Shown: piece by piece, positions 33,492 to 41,768 of the stretch
Position numbering within the stretch: the stretch's first letter is position 1
Layout: the number at the start of each line of letters is the position of its first letter
NCBI RefSeq assembly: GCF_014490665.1
Contig: NZ_CP061038.1
Span: forward strand, 3,224,001 to 3,288,000
From: Sphingomonas alpina
GTDB taxonomy: Bacteria; Pseudomonadota; Alphaproteobacteria; Sphingomonadales; Sphingomonadaceae
Direction of reading: 5' to 3'
Length of the DNA stretch: 64,000 nt
The notes under the pieces: model-generated
Told to the model about the DNA's origin: nothing
What the model saw: only the letters and a program-made list of their open reading frames with translations
The model's database searches: none
Program-made: the position numbers and the translations under genes

Positions 33492-34136
33492 TCAGCTCGC
33501 CGTCTCTCTCACCCGGTCGGCCGCCTCGAAATGACTCATCTGGTCGGCCCTGGCCTTTTTGAACGCGGGACGATCGGTGACACGCTTCACATAGGCCTCG
33601 GTCGCCGGGCGGTCGTCAAAGGCGCGAACCAGCGACACGCGAAGCACATCCGCCATCAGCAGGTCCGCGATGGTGAAGCGATCGGCGGCGAGCCATTCCC
33701 GCTCGCCCAGCACCCGTTCCAGATGGTCGAGCCGCTGGCGCAGCCATCCGGTCAGGCCATTATCATCGTCGCCACAGATCTTCAGGAACCACCATGGCAC
33801 GCTGACCATCTCGATCGAATTGAGCGCAGCGATCGTCCATTGCAATGTCTGCGCTTCACCGACCGGATCGCGCGGCATCAGCGTGTCGCTTTTCCGCGCC
33901 AGATGCAGCAGCCCGGCGCCGCTTTCGAACAGCTCCACGCCGCCGTCCTGCAGATACGGGACCTGCCCGAAGGGCTGATGCGCCAGATGATTGGTCTCGC
34001 GGCCATCGAACGGCACCGTTCCGACCGTGTAGTTGAGACCGGCTTCCTCGCACGCCCATCTCAGCCGGAGATCACGCACGAAGCCACGCGGGCCTTCGGG
34101 AACCCAGTCATAGGTCCAGATGGTCAGTTCGCTCAT
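33492..34136 (-). CDS. Glutathione S-transferase
   Basis: A 214-aa GST: MSELTIWTYDWVPEGPRGFV, a thioredoxin-type domain with FGQVPYLQDGGVELFESGAG (cis-Pro and ESxA-like motif), and a helical domain with EWLAADRFTIADLLMADVLR. The usual N-terminal Ser/Cys is not obvious, so the catalytic type is uncertain. Stands alone. Confidence 0.85.
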   Translation of the reverse strand: MSELTIWTYDWVPEGPRGFVRDLRLRWACEEAGLNYTVGTVPFDGRETNHLAHQPFGQVPYLQDGGVELFESGAGLLHLARKSDTLMPRDPVGEAQTLQWTIAALNSIEMVSVPWWFLKICGDDDNGLTGWLRQRLDHLERVLGEREWLAADRFTIADLLMADVLRVSLVRAFDDRPATEAYVKRVTDRPAFKKARADQMSHFEAADRVRETAS

Positions 34137-34200
34137 ACCGGCGCGCCCTTCTCGTTTGTGGGAAACAGCTCCCCATTGGAGGCCTTCGTTAGACCTCTTC

Positions 34201-34283
34201 CGTCATCCCCGCGAAAGCGGATTCCCGCTGCCTAGCCCGCACTCAGAAGAAGAAGCGGGATTCCCGCTTTCGCGGGAATGACG
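34201..34283. repeat. REP-type palindrome
   Basis: CGTCATCCCCGCGAAAGCGG at the left and CCGCTTTCGCGGGAATGACG at the right are almost exact complements separated by 43 bases, with an inner GCGGGATTCCCGC dyad. A shorter relative lies at 36472-36493. Confidence 0.75.
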
Positions 34284-34561
34284 GGATGGGTTAAACCAAA
34301 GCCATCTGACTCTGGCTTCCCGGCTGCGCAATTTGAAGCCGAGCACAAGATCCTCCATCCCGACCCGGGCGCACGGATCGCGTATGCCGACCTATACCCG
34401 GACGGCGCTGAAAGGCGCGCAATATCTCCCCAGCCGAGATATGGGACACATCCAACATTCACCCAACCGTTTGATATTATTTAATTTAATTTCCGACCAT
34501 TCAGACCGGTCGACCACCGATATCCGGCCCATCAACGACAATGCCCGCCCGTCCAGCCCCC

Positions 34562-34593
34562 GGGATATGCGACAATCCGGTGTCCCATATCTC
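34562..34593. repeat. Dispersed ATATGGGACAC palindrome (copy B)
   Basis: GATATGCGACA and TGTCCCATATC arms around ATCCGG make an imperfect dyad. Related copies occur at 34436-34453 and 53022-53050. Confidence 0.55.
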
Positions 34594-34710
34594 TCCCCGC
34601 ACCCGCCGCGCAGCGTCGACGCCGGCGCCGGCGGTGCGGCACTCACGCGATTCAGCCCGGCGGCAATCGCGCGCATTGTCGCTCGTCCGGTGTCTTCCCG
34701 GCCGCCGGCC

Positions 34711-34723
34711 CGCTCTTTGACAT
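34711..34723 (+). promoter_or_regulatory. boxA-like sequence upstream of the first membrane paralogue
   Basis: CGCTCTTTGACAT contains GCTCTTTGACA, which matches the rRNA boxA antitermination element (E. coli TGCTCTTTAACA; GCTCTTTGACA in other bacteria). It lies 101 bases before the paralogue start. It also contains TTGACA, so a -35 box is the alternative. Confidence 0.45.
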
Positions 34724-34811
34724 GACGATACCGAATGACCCTCACCCGATTTCGCGCCATAGCGCGGCCCATGGAGCAGCTTTCCGCCACAACCGCCAAA
34801 GGCCGCCGCTC

Positions 34812-35165
34812 ATGAACCCGCTGCTCGACCATATGATCACCATCATGGCGTTCATCCTGATCGGATTGGCGGTCATCCCGCTGCTGCTGGTCGCGCTCGG
34901 CGCGCTGGCCAGCTATTTCGACCTCGGGATCGCCGGTCCGATCCTGGCCGTCGCGGTCCGCCTCGTGACGCTGCAATGGATCAGCGGCGGCGTGGTGAAT
35001 GTCCTCGCCGGCCTCGCGCTCGCCGCGCTCGGGATCTGGGCGGTGCTGCATTTCGACCCGCTGCTGCATCGTATCCTGAGCGCTGCGCTGGTGCCGTTCG
35101 GCTTGTGGCGGATTTTCAGGGGCGTTGCCGTGCTCCGGCAATGGACGAAAACCGACGCCCCCTGA
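34812..35165 (+). CDS. Small membrane protein, tandem paralogue 1
   Basis: A 117-aa protein with two to three hydrophobic helices: MAFILIGLAVIPLLLVALGA, then NVLAGLALAALGIWAVLHFD and LVPFGLWRIFRGVAVL. It is clearly homologous to the next gene (LAGLALAALGIWAVLH and LVPFGLWRI are shared). ATG 34812 is chosen because homology starts there. Each paralogue is preceded by the same CATTGTCGCTC and CGCTCTTTGACAT blocks, so the unit was duplicated with its upstream region. Function unknown. Confidence 0.7.
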   Translation: MNPLLDHMITIMAFILIGLAVIPLLLVALGALASYFDLGIAGPILAVAVRLVTLQWISGGVVNVLAGLALAALGIWAVLHFDPLLHRILSAALVPFGLWRIFRGVAVLRQWTKTDAP

Positions 35166-35358
35166 CGGATCGCCGTGCCAATTCCCGACAGGCCCGCGAG
35201 CACCCGGTAAAATTCCCGCAGAAATCGCCAGAAGCAGTTCGATCAATCGCGCCGATGTGCTGATCGCGCGCAGCATCGGCGCGCCCCCTCTGCCCGATTC
35301 AAACCCGCCGCAATTGCACCCATTGTCGCTCCAACCGGCGGCCCGTCAGTCGCCGACC

Positions 35359-35371
35359 CGCTCTTTGACAT
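35359..35371 (+). promoter_or_regulatory. boxA-like sequence upstream of the second membrane paralogue
   Basis: Identical 13-base CGCTCTTTGACAT, 59 bases before the paralogue start. A shortened third version, TGTGCTTTGACATGACA, begins at about 35826 after the second paralogue. Confidence 0.45.
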
Positions 35372-35417
35372 CAAACCAGCGATAATTTCCGCCGCGACAG
35401 CGAAAGGCCGGTCTCTC

Positions 35418-35792
35418 ATGGATGGTGTGATCACCGTCATTGCACTCATCCTGATCGGGCTGGCGGTCGTCCCGTGGCTGCTGGTCGGGCTCGGCACGCT
35501 GGCCAGCCAATTCGACCTCGCGATCACCGATCGGATCCTGACCCTCGCGGCCCGGTCCGTGCAGCTTCAGTGGATCGGCGGCAGCATGCTGAACATCGTG
35601 GCCGGGCTCGCGCTCGCCGCGCTCGGGATCTGGGCGGTGCTGCATGTCGACCCGCTGCTGGACCGACTATCAGGTGTCTCGCTGGTGCCGTTCGGCTTGT
35701 GGCGCATCAGCATGGCCGCGGCCTTGCTCCGACACAGGCCGAAATCATCTGCCAATGTCGGACAGGGTGATTGGCGGCCGCCCCGGACTTGA
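35418..35792 (+). CDS. Small membrane protein, tandem paralogue 2
   Basis: A 124-aa paralogue of the gene before: ALILIGLAVVPWLLVGLGTL, ASQFDLAITDRIL, NIVAGLALAALGIWAVLHVD, LVPFGLWRISMAAALL. The C-terminal tail (HRPKSSANVGQGDWRPP) is unique. Same layout of helices. Function unknown; tandem duplication is directly visible at both protein and upstream DNA level. Confidence 0.7.
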   Translation: MDGVITVIALILIGLAVVPWLLVGLGTLASQFDLAITDRILTLAARSVQLQWIGGSMLNIVAGLALAALGIWAVLHVDPLLDRLSGVSLVPFGLWRISMAAALLRHRPKSSANVGQGDWRPPRT

Positions 35793-35878
35793 GGGCGCCG
35801 ATCGGCACGCGGGAATGCACCCGAATGTGCTTTGACATGACAGAAAAACCAGCTGGCCCGGCCCGAAGCCTGGCCGCA

Positions 35879-36388
35879 TCAGCCCTTCTTGTCTTCCTTG
35901 CGGTATGCCTCATGGCACCCGCCACAGGTCTTGCGCAACTCGCTCCATTGCGCGGCGAAGCCCGGCTTGTCGCCCGCCTTGGCCAGCGCGGCGAGCTTGC
36001 CCGCCGCCTCGGCATAGGCGGCCGCCTTCGCCTCGAATCCGGCGCGGTCGGTCCACACATTGGGCAGCGCTTCGGTCGGCGCGACATTGCTGCCCGGCGG
36101 GAACATCGCCGGCAGCGCCTTTGCCCAATTGGCCAGCGACCGCGCGGCAAAGGCTTGGCCGGCGACGTCGCCGCCACTGTCGATCACGGCCTTCATGCCA
36201 CCGAAATTGGCCGCGGAAAGCAGGAATGCCGCCTTGCGCCCGGCCACGATCGCCGCCGGATCGACCGGCACGCTCGCCGCTGCCGGGGGCGTCGATACGG
36301 CGGGGCCAGTCTGCCCGCCGGCATTGGCGCCGGTCGCCGCCGCCAGGACCAGGCTCGCGCCCAGGATCGCTATCGTTCCGCCGCGCAT
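35879..36388 (-). CDS. Cytochrome c556-like (c' fold) protein
   Basis: A 169-aa periplasmic cytochrome: signal MRGGTIAILGASLVLAAATG ending ANA, four-helix bundle (AAIVAGRKAAFLLSAANFGG, AFAARSLANWAKALPAMFPP, FEAKAAAYAEAAGKLAALAK) and a single C-terminal haem motif CGGCHEAYRKED. The C-terminal CxxCH in a helical bundle is the cytochrome c'/c556 family. Partner and redox role unknown. Confidence 0.9.
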   Translation of the reverse strand: MRGGTIAILGASLVLAAATGANAGGQTGPAVSTPPAAASVPVDPAAIVAGRKAAFLLSAANFGGMKAVIDSGGDVAGQAFAARSLANWAKALPAMFPPGSNVAPTEALPNVWTDRAGFEAKAAAYAEAAGKLAALAKAGDKPGFAAQWSELRKTCGGCHEAYRKEDKKG

Positions 36389-36471
36389 AACCCGATCTCC
36401 TTCAAGAGTGCGGTAAGGCTATGCCCTCCCCGGCGCCGGTGCAATGCTTCACATCGCCCCGCTTCCCCCGT

Positions 36472-36493
36472 CATTCCCGCTTTCGCGGGAATG
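36472..36493. repeat. REP-type hairpin
   Basis: CATTCCCGC/GCGGGAATG perfect 9-bp stem with loop TTTC, 20 bases past the phytase stop. Same family as the element at 34201-34283. Confidence 0.7.
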
Positions 36494-36514
36494 AAGAACA
36501 GGAAACCCCAACCC

Positions 36515-37564
36515 TTAGAGCCCCAGCGCCGCCTTGATCTCGCCCCAGCGCACCAGCTTGAAATTCTGCGCGCGCGGCGCGTTCATGCCGTCCTGCGCGA
36601 CCATGATGCCGTCGGGAAAAGACGGGCCGAAATCGCCCGCCACGACCTCGATCCCGTCGGTCTCCTCGGTCGATCCGAACGTGCCCGGCGCGATGCGGAA
36701 ACGGCCCACATAGGTCTCGTCCGACAGGCGATAGACCGCATAGGCATTGTCGCCCTGGCTCGACACCACGACATAGCCGTCGGCCACCGCGACCCCTTCG
36801 GCATCGGCGACGATTGCCTTGCCATCGGCGGCGGCGACCTTGACCGGCTCGACCGGACCATCGGCGCGCGCGTCGAAGCGCCACAGTCCGGCATCCTCCT
36901 CCGCCACATAAAGCCGCGCGCTGGCCGGATCGACCGCACAGCCCTCGGATTGCGTACCGAGCTTCATCACCCGCACCACTTTGCCCGTCGGTGTCGCGCC
37001 GCTCAAATCGATCGCGACCTGGCGGATCGTACCGTCCTTCACCACCATGAACGCGTACAGCGCATCGGCAGCACGGTAGAGGCAGATGCCATAAGCCTCG
37101 CCAGCCCCGGCCGCGACCTTGCCCAGCGGGGTCAGCTTCGCGGTTGCGCCGTCGAGCGCGAACAGCGTGATCTGCGCATTGGCGAGATCGTTGCGGTCGC
37201 TTGCCGCGACGATGATCCGCTCGCCGACGGTGGCGAGATCGACATTGTTGACCCGACCGGCATCGACGAAATCGCGCGCCTTGCCGTCCAGGCCATATAC
37301 ATACAGCCCGGCCTTCTTGTCGGTGCCGACGATCAGGCTCCCCGCCGGGTTGGCCGGGTTGCGCCAGATCGCGGGATCATCCGCCGCATCGGCGTTGGCG
37401 GTCGCCACCGCCTCGGTCTCGCCCGCCGCCTGGACGGTCTTGGCCGGCAAGGCATTGGCAATACGCGTTTCCACCGGGACTTCAGCGGCCGCGCATCCGC
37501 CAAGTAACAAAACTGTCACCAAAAGTGTAACCGAAGTGAAACCTGAATTCCGCGACCCTGTCAT
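36515..37564 (-). CDS. 3-phytase, beta-propeller type, lipoprotein
   Basis: Releases phosphate from phytate. The 349-aa protein has a lipoprotein signal (LLVTVLLLGGCAAAE) and the beta-propeller phytase landmarks: ADAADDPAIWRNPANPAGSL, VGTDKKAGLYVYGLDGK, GRVNNVDLA, SEGCAVDPASARLYVAEED, ADAEGVAVADGYVVVSSQGDN, and FPDGIMVAQDGMN; the many acidic residues would bind calcium. ATG 37564 has TTAGG at proper spacing, better than 37570. Divergent from a TonB-dependent receptor, a pairing typical of this phytase class. Confidence 0.92.
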   Translation of the reverse strand: MTGSRNSGFTSVTLLVTVLLLGGCAAAEVPVETRIANALPAKTVQAAGETEAVATANADAADDPAIWRNPANPAGSLIVGTDKKAGLYVYGLDGKARDFVDAGRVNNVDLATVGERIIVAASDRNDLANAQITLFALDGATAKLTPLGKVAAGAGEAYGICLYRAADALYAFMVVKDGTIRQVAIDLSGATPTGKVVRVMKLGTQSEGCAVDPASARLYVAEEDAGLWRFDARADGPVEPVKVAAADGKAIVADAEGVAVADGYVVVSSQGDNAYAVYRLSDETYVGRFRIAPGTFGSTEETDGIEVVAGDFGPSFPDGIMVAQDGMNAPRAQNFKLVRWGEIKAALGL

Positions 37565-37647
37565 AATCATTACCTAACTGCGCTGCCGAAGGGGCCCGTT
37601 GGCACGCAGCGTTTCCCCGGTCAATTTCATAATAATCAACGGGGGTC

Positions 37648-39939
37648 ATGATGATCGACACGCGGATACTTCTCGCCGGATGCGCCTTTGGAGCATTGAT
37701 TTTGCCAACACTGGCAGTTGCTCAGACCGGCCCGAACGAAACGCCTGTGGCTGCGCCGGCAGAACCGGCTGCCGAGGATCAGCAGCAATCCAGCGACATC
37801 ATCGTCAACGGCACGATCATCTTCCGCAACCGGACCGAGGACCCAAATCCGGTGCTGTCCTATGATCTCGAATATTTCCAGCGTTTCGAACCCGTCTCGG
37901 TCGGCGAGATGCTCAAGCGCGTGCCCGGCGTGACCTTCACATCCGACGTGCTCGAATATGACGCGGTGCAGTTCCGCGGCCTGCCGCCCGGCTATACCCA
38001 GGTGCTGATCAACGGCCGCCGCGCACCCGGCGGCGAGGCCGATCGCAGCTTCTTCGTCGACCGCATCCCGGCCGAACTGGTCGAGAAGATCGAGATCGTC
38101 CGTTCGCCGCGTGCCGACCAGCCCAGCGAAGGCGTCGCCGGCACGCTCAACATCGTCACCAAGGAAGCCGCGACCTTCGAGGGCGGCTTCGCCAAGCTCG
38201 GTGCGCTGATCAACAAGGACGGCAAGGTCCGCCCGTCGCTCGGCGCTGCCTATGCCGGCCGCATCGGAGAAGACACAACCTATTGGGGCGCCCTCAATTA
38301 TCAGGAGCGTCGCAACGCCAAGAAGAAGGTTTCGCTGCGCTTCAAGAAATTCACCACCGGTTCGCTCGATGCGGCCGATCCGCAGTTCAAGAATACCGAG
38401 CTGCAGGACGATACGCGCGACGGCAGCGATCTATCGGGCAGCGCCGAGATTCGTCATGATTTCGGCGGCAAGAGCTTCCTGCGGCTTCAGGGCTTCTTCG
38501 TCGATACCAATCGCGACGAGAATGAAGTCTCATCGACCTTCAAGGGTGCCAAGCTGACTCCGGACGGGGTCGAGCTGCAGCATGAGAAGATCAAGCAGCA
38601 AACCTATGCGATCAACGCCGATGGCGCCTTCGATCTGGGCGGCGGACAGGTCGGCATCGCCGGAAGCTGGTCGGGCTATCGAGAGAACACCAAGGTGCGC
38701 AGCGATGAAGGCAGCACCGCGGCCAATGCGACGCTTGCCGGCACCGAGACGCTGCGCATCAAGGACGACGAATATACCGGCACGCTCTATTACGCGGTCG
38801 GCACGGACAGCCTGCGCTTCAAGGCCGGCATCGACGTCCTGAACAAGACCCGCAACGGCACCAATTTCACCTTTGACGACGACAGCGAGCTGGAGGGACC
38901 GATCGCGGGCTCGGTGTTCCGTATTCGCGAGAAGCGCTACGATCCCTATGCCCGACTGACGTTCGAGCCCAATGCGATGCTGACGATCGACGCGGGGCTC
39001 CGCTACGAAATCACGCGCCGCAACGTTCTCAGCAATCTGGCCGGCGCCGCCAATCTGACGCAGAGCGCGCGCTACAATACCGAAGCGCTCAACCCGTCGC
39101 TGCATCTCCGTTACGCCCCGACCAGCGCCGATCAGTTCCGCGCCTCGATCGCCCGCACCGTGCGCCGGCCGAATTACGACCTGATCACGCCTTATCTGCA
39201 GGAAGAAGAACCGGCCGATGAAAATGTGACGCGCGGCAATCCGCTGTTGCGCAACGAACGCGCCTGGGGCGTCGATGTCGGTTACGAACGCAAGTTGGGC
39301 CGCAAGGGTATCTTCGGCATCAACTTCTTCTACCGCGACATCATCGACGTCATCGAAACGGTCGACACGAACACCAATTATGTGAACGGCAACGACAGCT
39401 TCGACATCCTCGAGCCGCGCAATATCGGCAAGGGCAAGACCTGGGGCTTCGAGGTCGACTTCTCCGCGCCGCTGGACGTGATCGGCCTGCCCGACACCGG
39501 CCTGTTCGCCAATTACACCTATCTCGACAGCTCGATCCGCGACCCCTTCACCGGTGAGAAGCGGCGATTCAACAACCAGCCGCACCATGTCTATAATGCC
39601 GGCTTCATCCACACGCTGAACAAGCTCGACGCCAGTTTCGGTGCGACGGTCTCGGGACGCAGCAAGGCAAGCGAGTCCAATTTCGATGAAACCATTGACC
39701 TGACCTATGATCCCGATCTGGAGGCATTCGTCGAAAAGCGGCTGGGCAAGCATTTCGTGCTGCGCTTCTCGGTACAGGACATCCTGCGCCGGTCGAAGAA
39801 GGAGGCATTCCTGAAATATGACGGCGATTCCTATCAGGAAATTCTCGCCAACCGCCGCGCCGGCGTCCTCAAGGAATATGAGCTGGAGCGCGAAAATGCC
39901 GGCCCGCTGTATCAGGTAACCCTGCGCGCGGCATTCTGA
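37648..39939 (+). CDS. TonB-dependent outer membrane receptor
   Basis: A 763-aa outer-membrane active transporter. Signal sequence (about 1-25, ending AVA), plug domain at about 55-170 with VGEMLKRVPGVTFTS, VLINGRRAPGG and VEKIEIVRSPRADQPSEGVAG with TLNIVTK, then a beta-barrel ending with the C-terminal aromatic residue LRAAF. RHNDY-like YQERR... and RVxRPNYD-type strands (TVRRPNYDLITPY) are typical. Divergent from the phytase gene, so it may import a phosphate ester or its metal complex (inference). Confidence 0.93.
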   Translation: MMIDTRILLAGCAFGALILPTLAVAQTGPNETPVAAPAEPAAEDQQQSSDIIVNGTIIFRNRTEDPNPVLSYDLEYFQRFEPVSVGEMLKRVPGVTFTSDVLEYDAVQFRGLPPGYTQVLINGRRAPGGEADRSFFVDRIPAELVEKIEIVRSPRADQPSEGVAGTLNIVTKEAATFEGGFAKLGALINKDGKVRPSLGAAYAGRIGEDTTYWGALNYQERRNAKKKVSLRFKKFTTGSLDAADPQFKNTELQDDTRDGSDLSGSAEIRHDFGGKSFLRLQGFFVDTNRDENEVSSTFKGAKLTPDGVELQHEKIKQQTYAINADGAFDLGGGQVGIAGSWSGYRENTKVRSDEGSTAANATLAGTETLRIKDDEYTGTLYYAVGTDSLRFKAGIDVLNKTRNGTNFTFDDDSELEGPIAGSVFRIREKRYDPYARLTFEPNAMLTIDAGLRYEITRRNVLSNLAGAANLTQSARYNTEALNPSLHLRYAPTSADQFRASIARTVRRPNYDLITPYLQEEEPADENVTRGNPLLRNERAWGVDVGYERKLGRKGIFGINFFYRDIIDVIETVDTNTNYVNGNDSFDILEPRNIGKGKTWGFEVDFSAPLDVIGLPDTGLFANYTYLDSSIRDPFTGEKRRFNNQPHHVYNAGFIHTLNKLDASFGATVSGRSKASESNFDETIDLTYDPDLEAFVEKRLGKHFVLRFSVQDILRRSKKEAFLKYDGDSYQEILANRRAGVLKEYELERENAGPLYQVTLRAAF

Positions 39940-39945
39940 TGTCGG

Positions 39946-39967
39946 GAGGGGCGGTCAGCCGCCCCTC
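39946..39967 (+). terminator. Hairpin after the TonB receptor
   Basis: Stem GAGGGGCGG/CCGCCCCTC with loop TCAG, six bases past the stop, followed by TCCCTTCTATT. A good terminator stem with a weak T-tract. Confidence 0.65.
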
Positions 39968-40042
39968 TCCCTTCTATTGGCAAAGGCGCAGCACGGTCCG
40001 AACTTGTCCGACGGTCGATCTTCCCGGTTGACCGCTATTTAT

Positions 40043-40069
40043 GATGCAAATACATCATGTATATGCATC
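40043..40069. promoter_or_regulatory. 27-bp near-perfect palindrome over the MarR start, probable operator
   Basis: The segment reads GATGCAAATACAT, C, ATGTATATGCATC; the arms match at 12 of 13 positions. It overlaps the first ATG codons of the MarR gene and lies just behind TTGACC (40028-40033). MarR proteins bind dyads of this size and often autoregulate, so this is a strong candidate operator. Confidence 0.65.
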
Positions 40070-40506
40070 ACGAAGATTCGATCGCCGAGGCCGCCTGCGC
40101 CTGCACGGCCCTGCGCAAGGCGTCACGCGCCTTGTCGGGCGTCTATGACGCCGCGCTTGTCGATACCGGCATGACCATCGCGCAATTCTCCATCCTGCGC
40201 CACATCTGGCGCGCCGGCGAGGTGCCGCTCAGTCGGCTCGCCGAGCAGCTGGTGATGGACCGCACCTCGCTCTACCGGGCGCTCATCCCGCTGGAGCGGC
40301 AGCAATGGGCGTCGGTCACCCCTGCCCCGGAAGGCCGGGCAAGGATCGCGTCGCTGACGGAAGCCGGCCGTGCAGCGATGCTGCGCGCGACCGCCCCATG
40401 GGAGGCGGCACAGGCGCGCATACTGGGTGAATTCGGCGCGAAGGACTGGCAAACGCTGGAGAATATGTTGCGCACGCTGACCGCGATTGCAGGAGACGCG
40501 CGGTGA
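40057..40506 (+). CDS. MarR family transcriptional regulator
   Basis: A 149-aa winged-helix protein: MTIAQFSILRHIWRAGEVPL, SRLAEQLVMDRTSLYRALIP, LERQQWASVTPAPEGRARIA and SLTEAGRAAMLRA, the MarR core. ATG 40057 and 40063 are both inside a palindrome and neither has an RBS; if TTGACC is the -35 box, the transcript may start almost at the codon (leaderless). The next gene, an MFS transporter, starts with GTG overlapping its TGA, so the pair is probably an inducible efflux unit. Confidence 0.88.
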   Translation: MYMHHEDSIAEAACACTALRKASRALSGVYDAALVDTGMTIAQFSILRHIWRAGEVPLSRLAEQLVMDRTSLYRALIPLERQQWASVTPAPEGRARIASLTEAGRAAMLRATAPWEAAQARILGEFGAKDWQTLENMLRTLTAIAGDAR

Positions 40507-41768
40507 CCACGATCCGCCTGCCCGCGCGCAGCTACGCCTATGTCGTCGTCGCAGTGACCTTCCTCGCACTTCTCATCTCGGCCGGGCTGCGCTCCGCGCC
40601 CGGCGTGCTGATGGTCCCGCTTGAGGTCAATTTCGGCTGGGACCGCGCGACCATATCCTTCTCCGCCGCCGTCGGCCTGTTGCTCTACGGGCTGGTCGGC
40701 CCGTTCGCCGCCGCGCTGATGGTCTCATTCGGGATCCGGCGCACCATGCTCGCCGGGCTCGCGCTGATGTCCGCTTCGACCTTTGCCAGCCTGTGGATGA
40801 CCCTGCCCTGGCATTATGTGCTCAGCTGGGGCGTGATCTCCGGCGTCGGCAGCGGCGCGGTCGCCTCGGTGCTCGGCGCGGCGGTGGTCAATCGCTGGTT
40901 CGCCACACGCCAGGGGCTGGTGATGGGCCTGCTCAGCGCAAGCACCGCGACCGGCGCGCTGGTCTTCCTGCCGCTGCTTGCCTGGCTCGCGCGTGAAGGC
41001 GCATGGCGGCCAGTGGTGATGGCGGTCAGCATCGCCTGCCTCGTGCTGATCCCGCTGGTCGCCTGGATCGTACCCGAACGGCCCGGCGATGTCGGCACGC
41101 GCCGCTTCGGCGAGACCGACGAAAGCGAACCGCCTCCGCCACTGAAACAGGCCGCCTCGCCCATGCTTGCTTTCGCCGCGTTGTTCCGCGCGGCGAAGCA
41201 GCCGGTGTTCTGGCTGTTGTTCGGCACCTTCTTCGTCTGCGGCCTGACCACCAACGGACTGATCGGCACGCACATGATCGCCTTTTGCGGCGATCATGGC
41301 ATCGCGCCGATCGCCGCGGCCGGCCTGTTGTCGATGATGGGCCTGTTCGATCTCGTCGGCACCACGGCCTCGGGCTGGCTCACCGATCGTTATGATCCGC
41401 GCAAATTGCTGTTCGTCTATTACGGCCTGCGCGGCCTCTCGCTGCTTGCGCTGCCCTTTCTCGATTTCAGCCCGGCGAGCCTGACGATCTTCGCGATCTT
41501 CTTCGGCCTGGACTGGATCGCGACCGTGCCGCCGACGGTGAAACTCGCCAACCTCTCCTTCGGCGAGCGCGAGGCGCCGATCGTGTTCGGTTGGGTGCTG
41601 GTCGGGCACCAGCTCGGCGCGGCGACCGCTGCGTTCGGCGCCGGCCTGATCCGCGAGCAGACTGGCAGCTACACGATCGCCTTCGTGATCGCTGGCGCCT
41701 TCGCACTGGTCGCTTCGGTGGCGATCATTGGATTAGGCGCAAAACGTCCGGTAATGGCCACCGCATGA
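40503..41768 (+). CDS. MFS transporter
   Basis: A 421-aa 12-helix major facilitator. Visible: FGIRRTMLAGLALMSASTFA after helix 2, a central cytoplasmic loop RPGDVGTRRFGETDESEPPP and helix-8/9 loop GWLTDRYDPRKLLFVYYGLR (the repeated motif A). It looks like the MFS subfamily with monocarboxylate/oxalate-type or unassigned transporters. GTG start overlaps the MarR stop. Probably exports or imports an organic acid or drug under MarR control; substrate unknown. Confidence 0.9.
   Translation: MTTIRLPARSYAYVVVAVTFLALLISAGLRSAPGVLMVPLEVNFGWDRATISFSAAVGLLLYGLVGPFAAALMVSFGIRRTMLAGLALMSASTFASLWMTLPWHYVLSWGVISGVGSGAVASVLGAAVVNRWFATRQGLVMGLLSASTATGALVFLPLLAWLAREGAWRPVVMAVSIACLVLIPLVAWIVPERPGDVGTRRFGETDESEPPPPLKQAASPMLAFAALFRAAKQPVFWLLFGTFFVCGLTTNGLIGTHMIAFCGDHGIAPIAAAGLLSMMGLFDLVGTTASGWLTDRYDPRKLLFVYYGLRGLSLLALPFLDFSPASLTIFAIFFGLDWIATVPPTVKLANLSFGEREAPIVFGWVLVGHQLGAATAAFGAGLIREQTGSYTIAFVIAGAFALVASVAIIGLGAKRPVMATA

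Larger units (their letters stand above)
34137..34811. other. 675-bp region without a gene, carrying repeats
   Basis: No convincing gene. It contains a REP-type palindrome, two copies of an ATATGGGACAC motif in opposite orientation, an AT-rich patch (about 34468-34490, TTTGATATTATTTAATTTAA) and the first boxA-like sequence. Translations of this stretch in any frame contain the repeat-derived VIPAKAGIP and are not believed. Confidence 0.6.

Noticed and set aside
34717..34722. TTGACA as a simple -35 box for the membrane paralogues
   Set aside because: No TATAAT-like hexamer at 16-18 bp for either copy, while the surrounding GCTCTTTGACA matches boxA. The alternative is kept only in the boxA entry.
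34392..35276. Antisense frame opposite the first membrane paralogue
   Set aside because: Arg/Gln/Asp-rich composition without recognisable domains, and it crosses repeats. The + strand paralogues are supported by mutual homology.
35771..37507. 578-codon + strand frame across the cytochrome and phytase genes
   Set aside because: The minus strand encodes two recognisable proteins with signal peptides, a CxxCH haem site and phytase motifs; the + frame has no domains.
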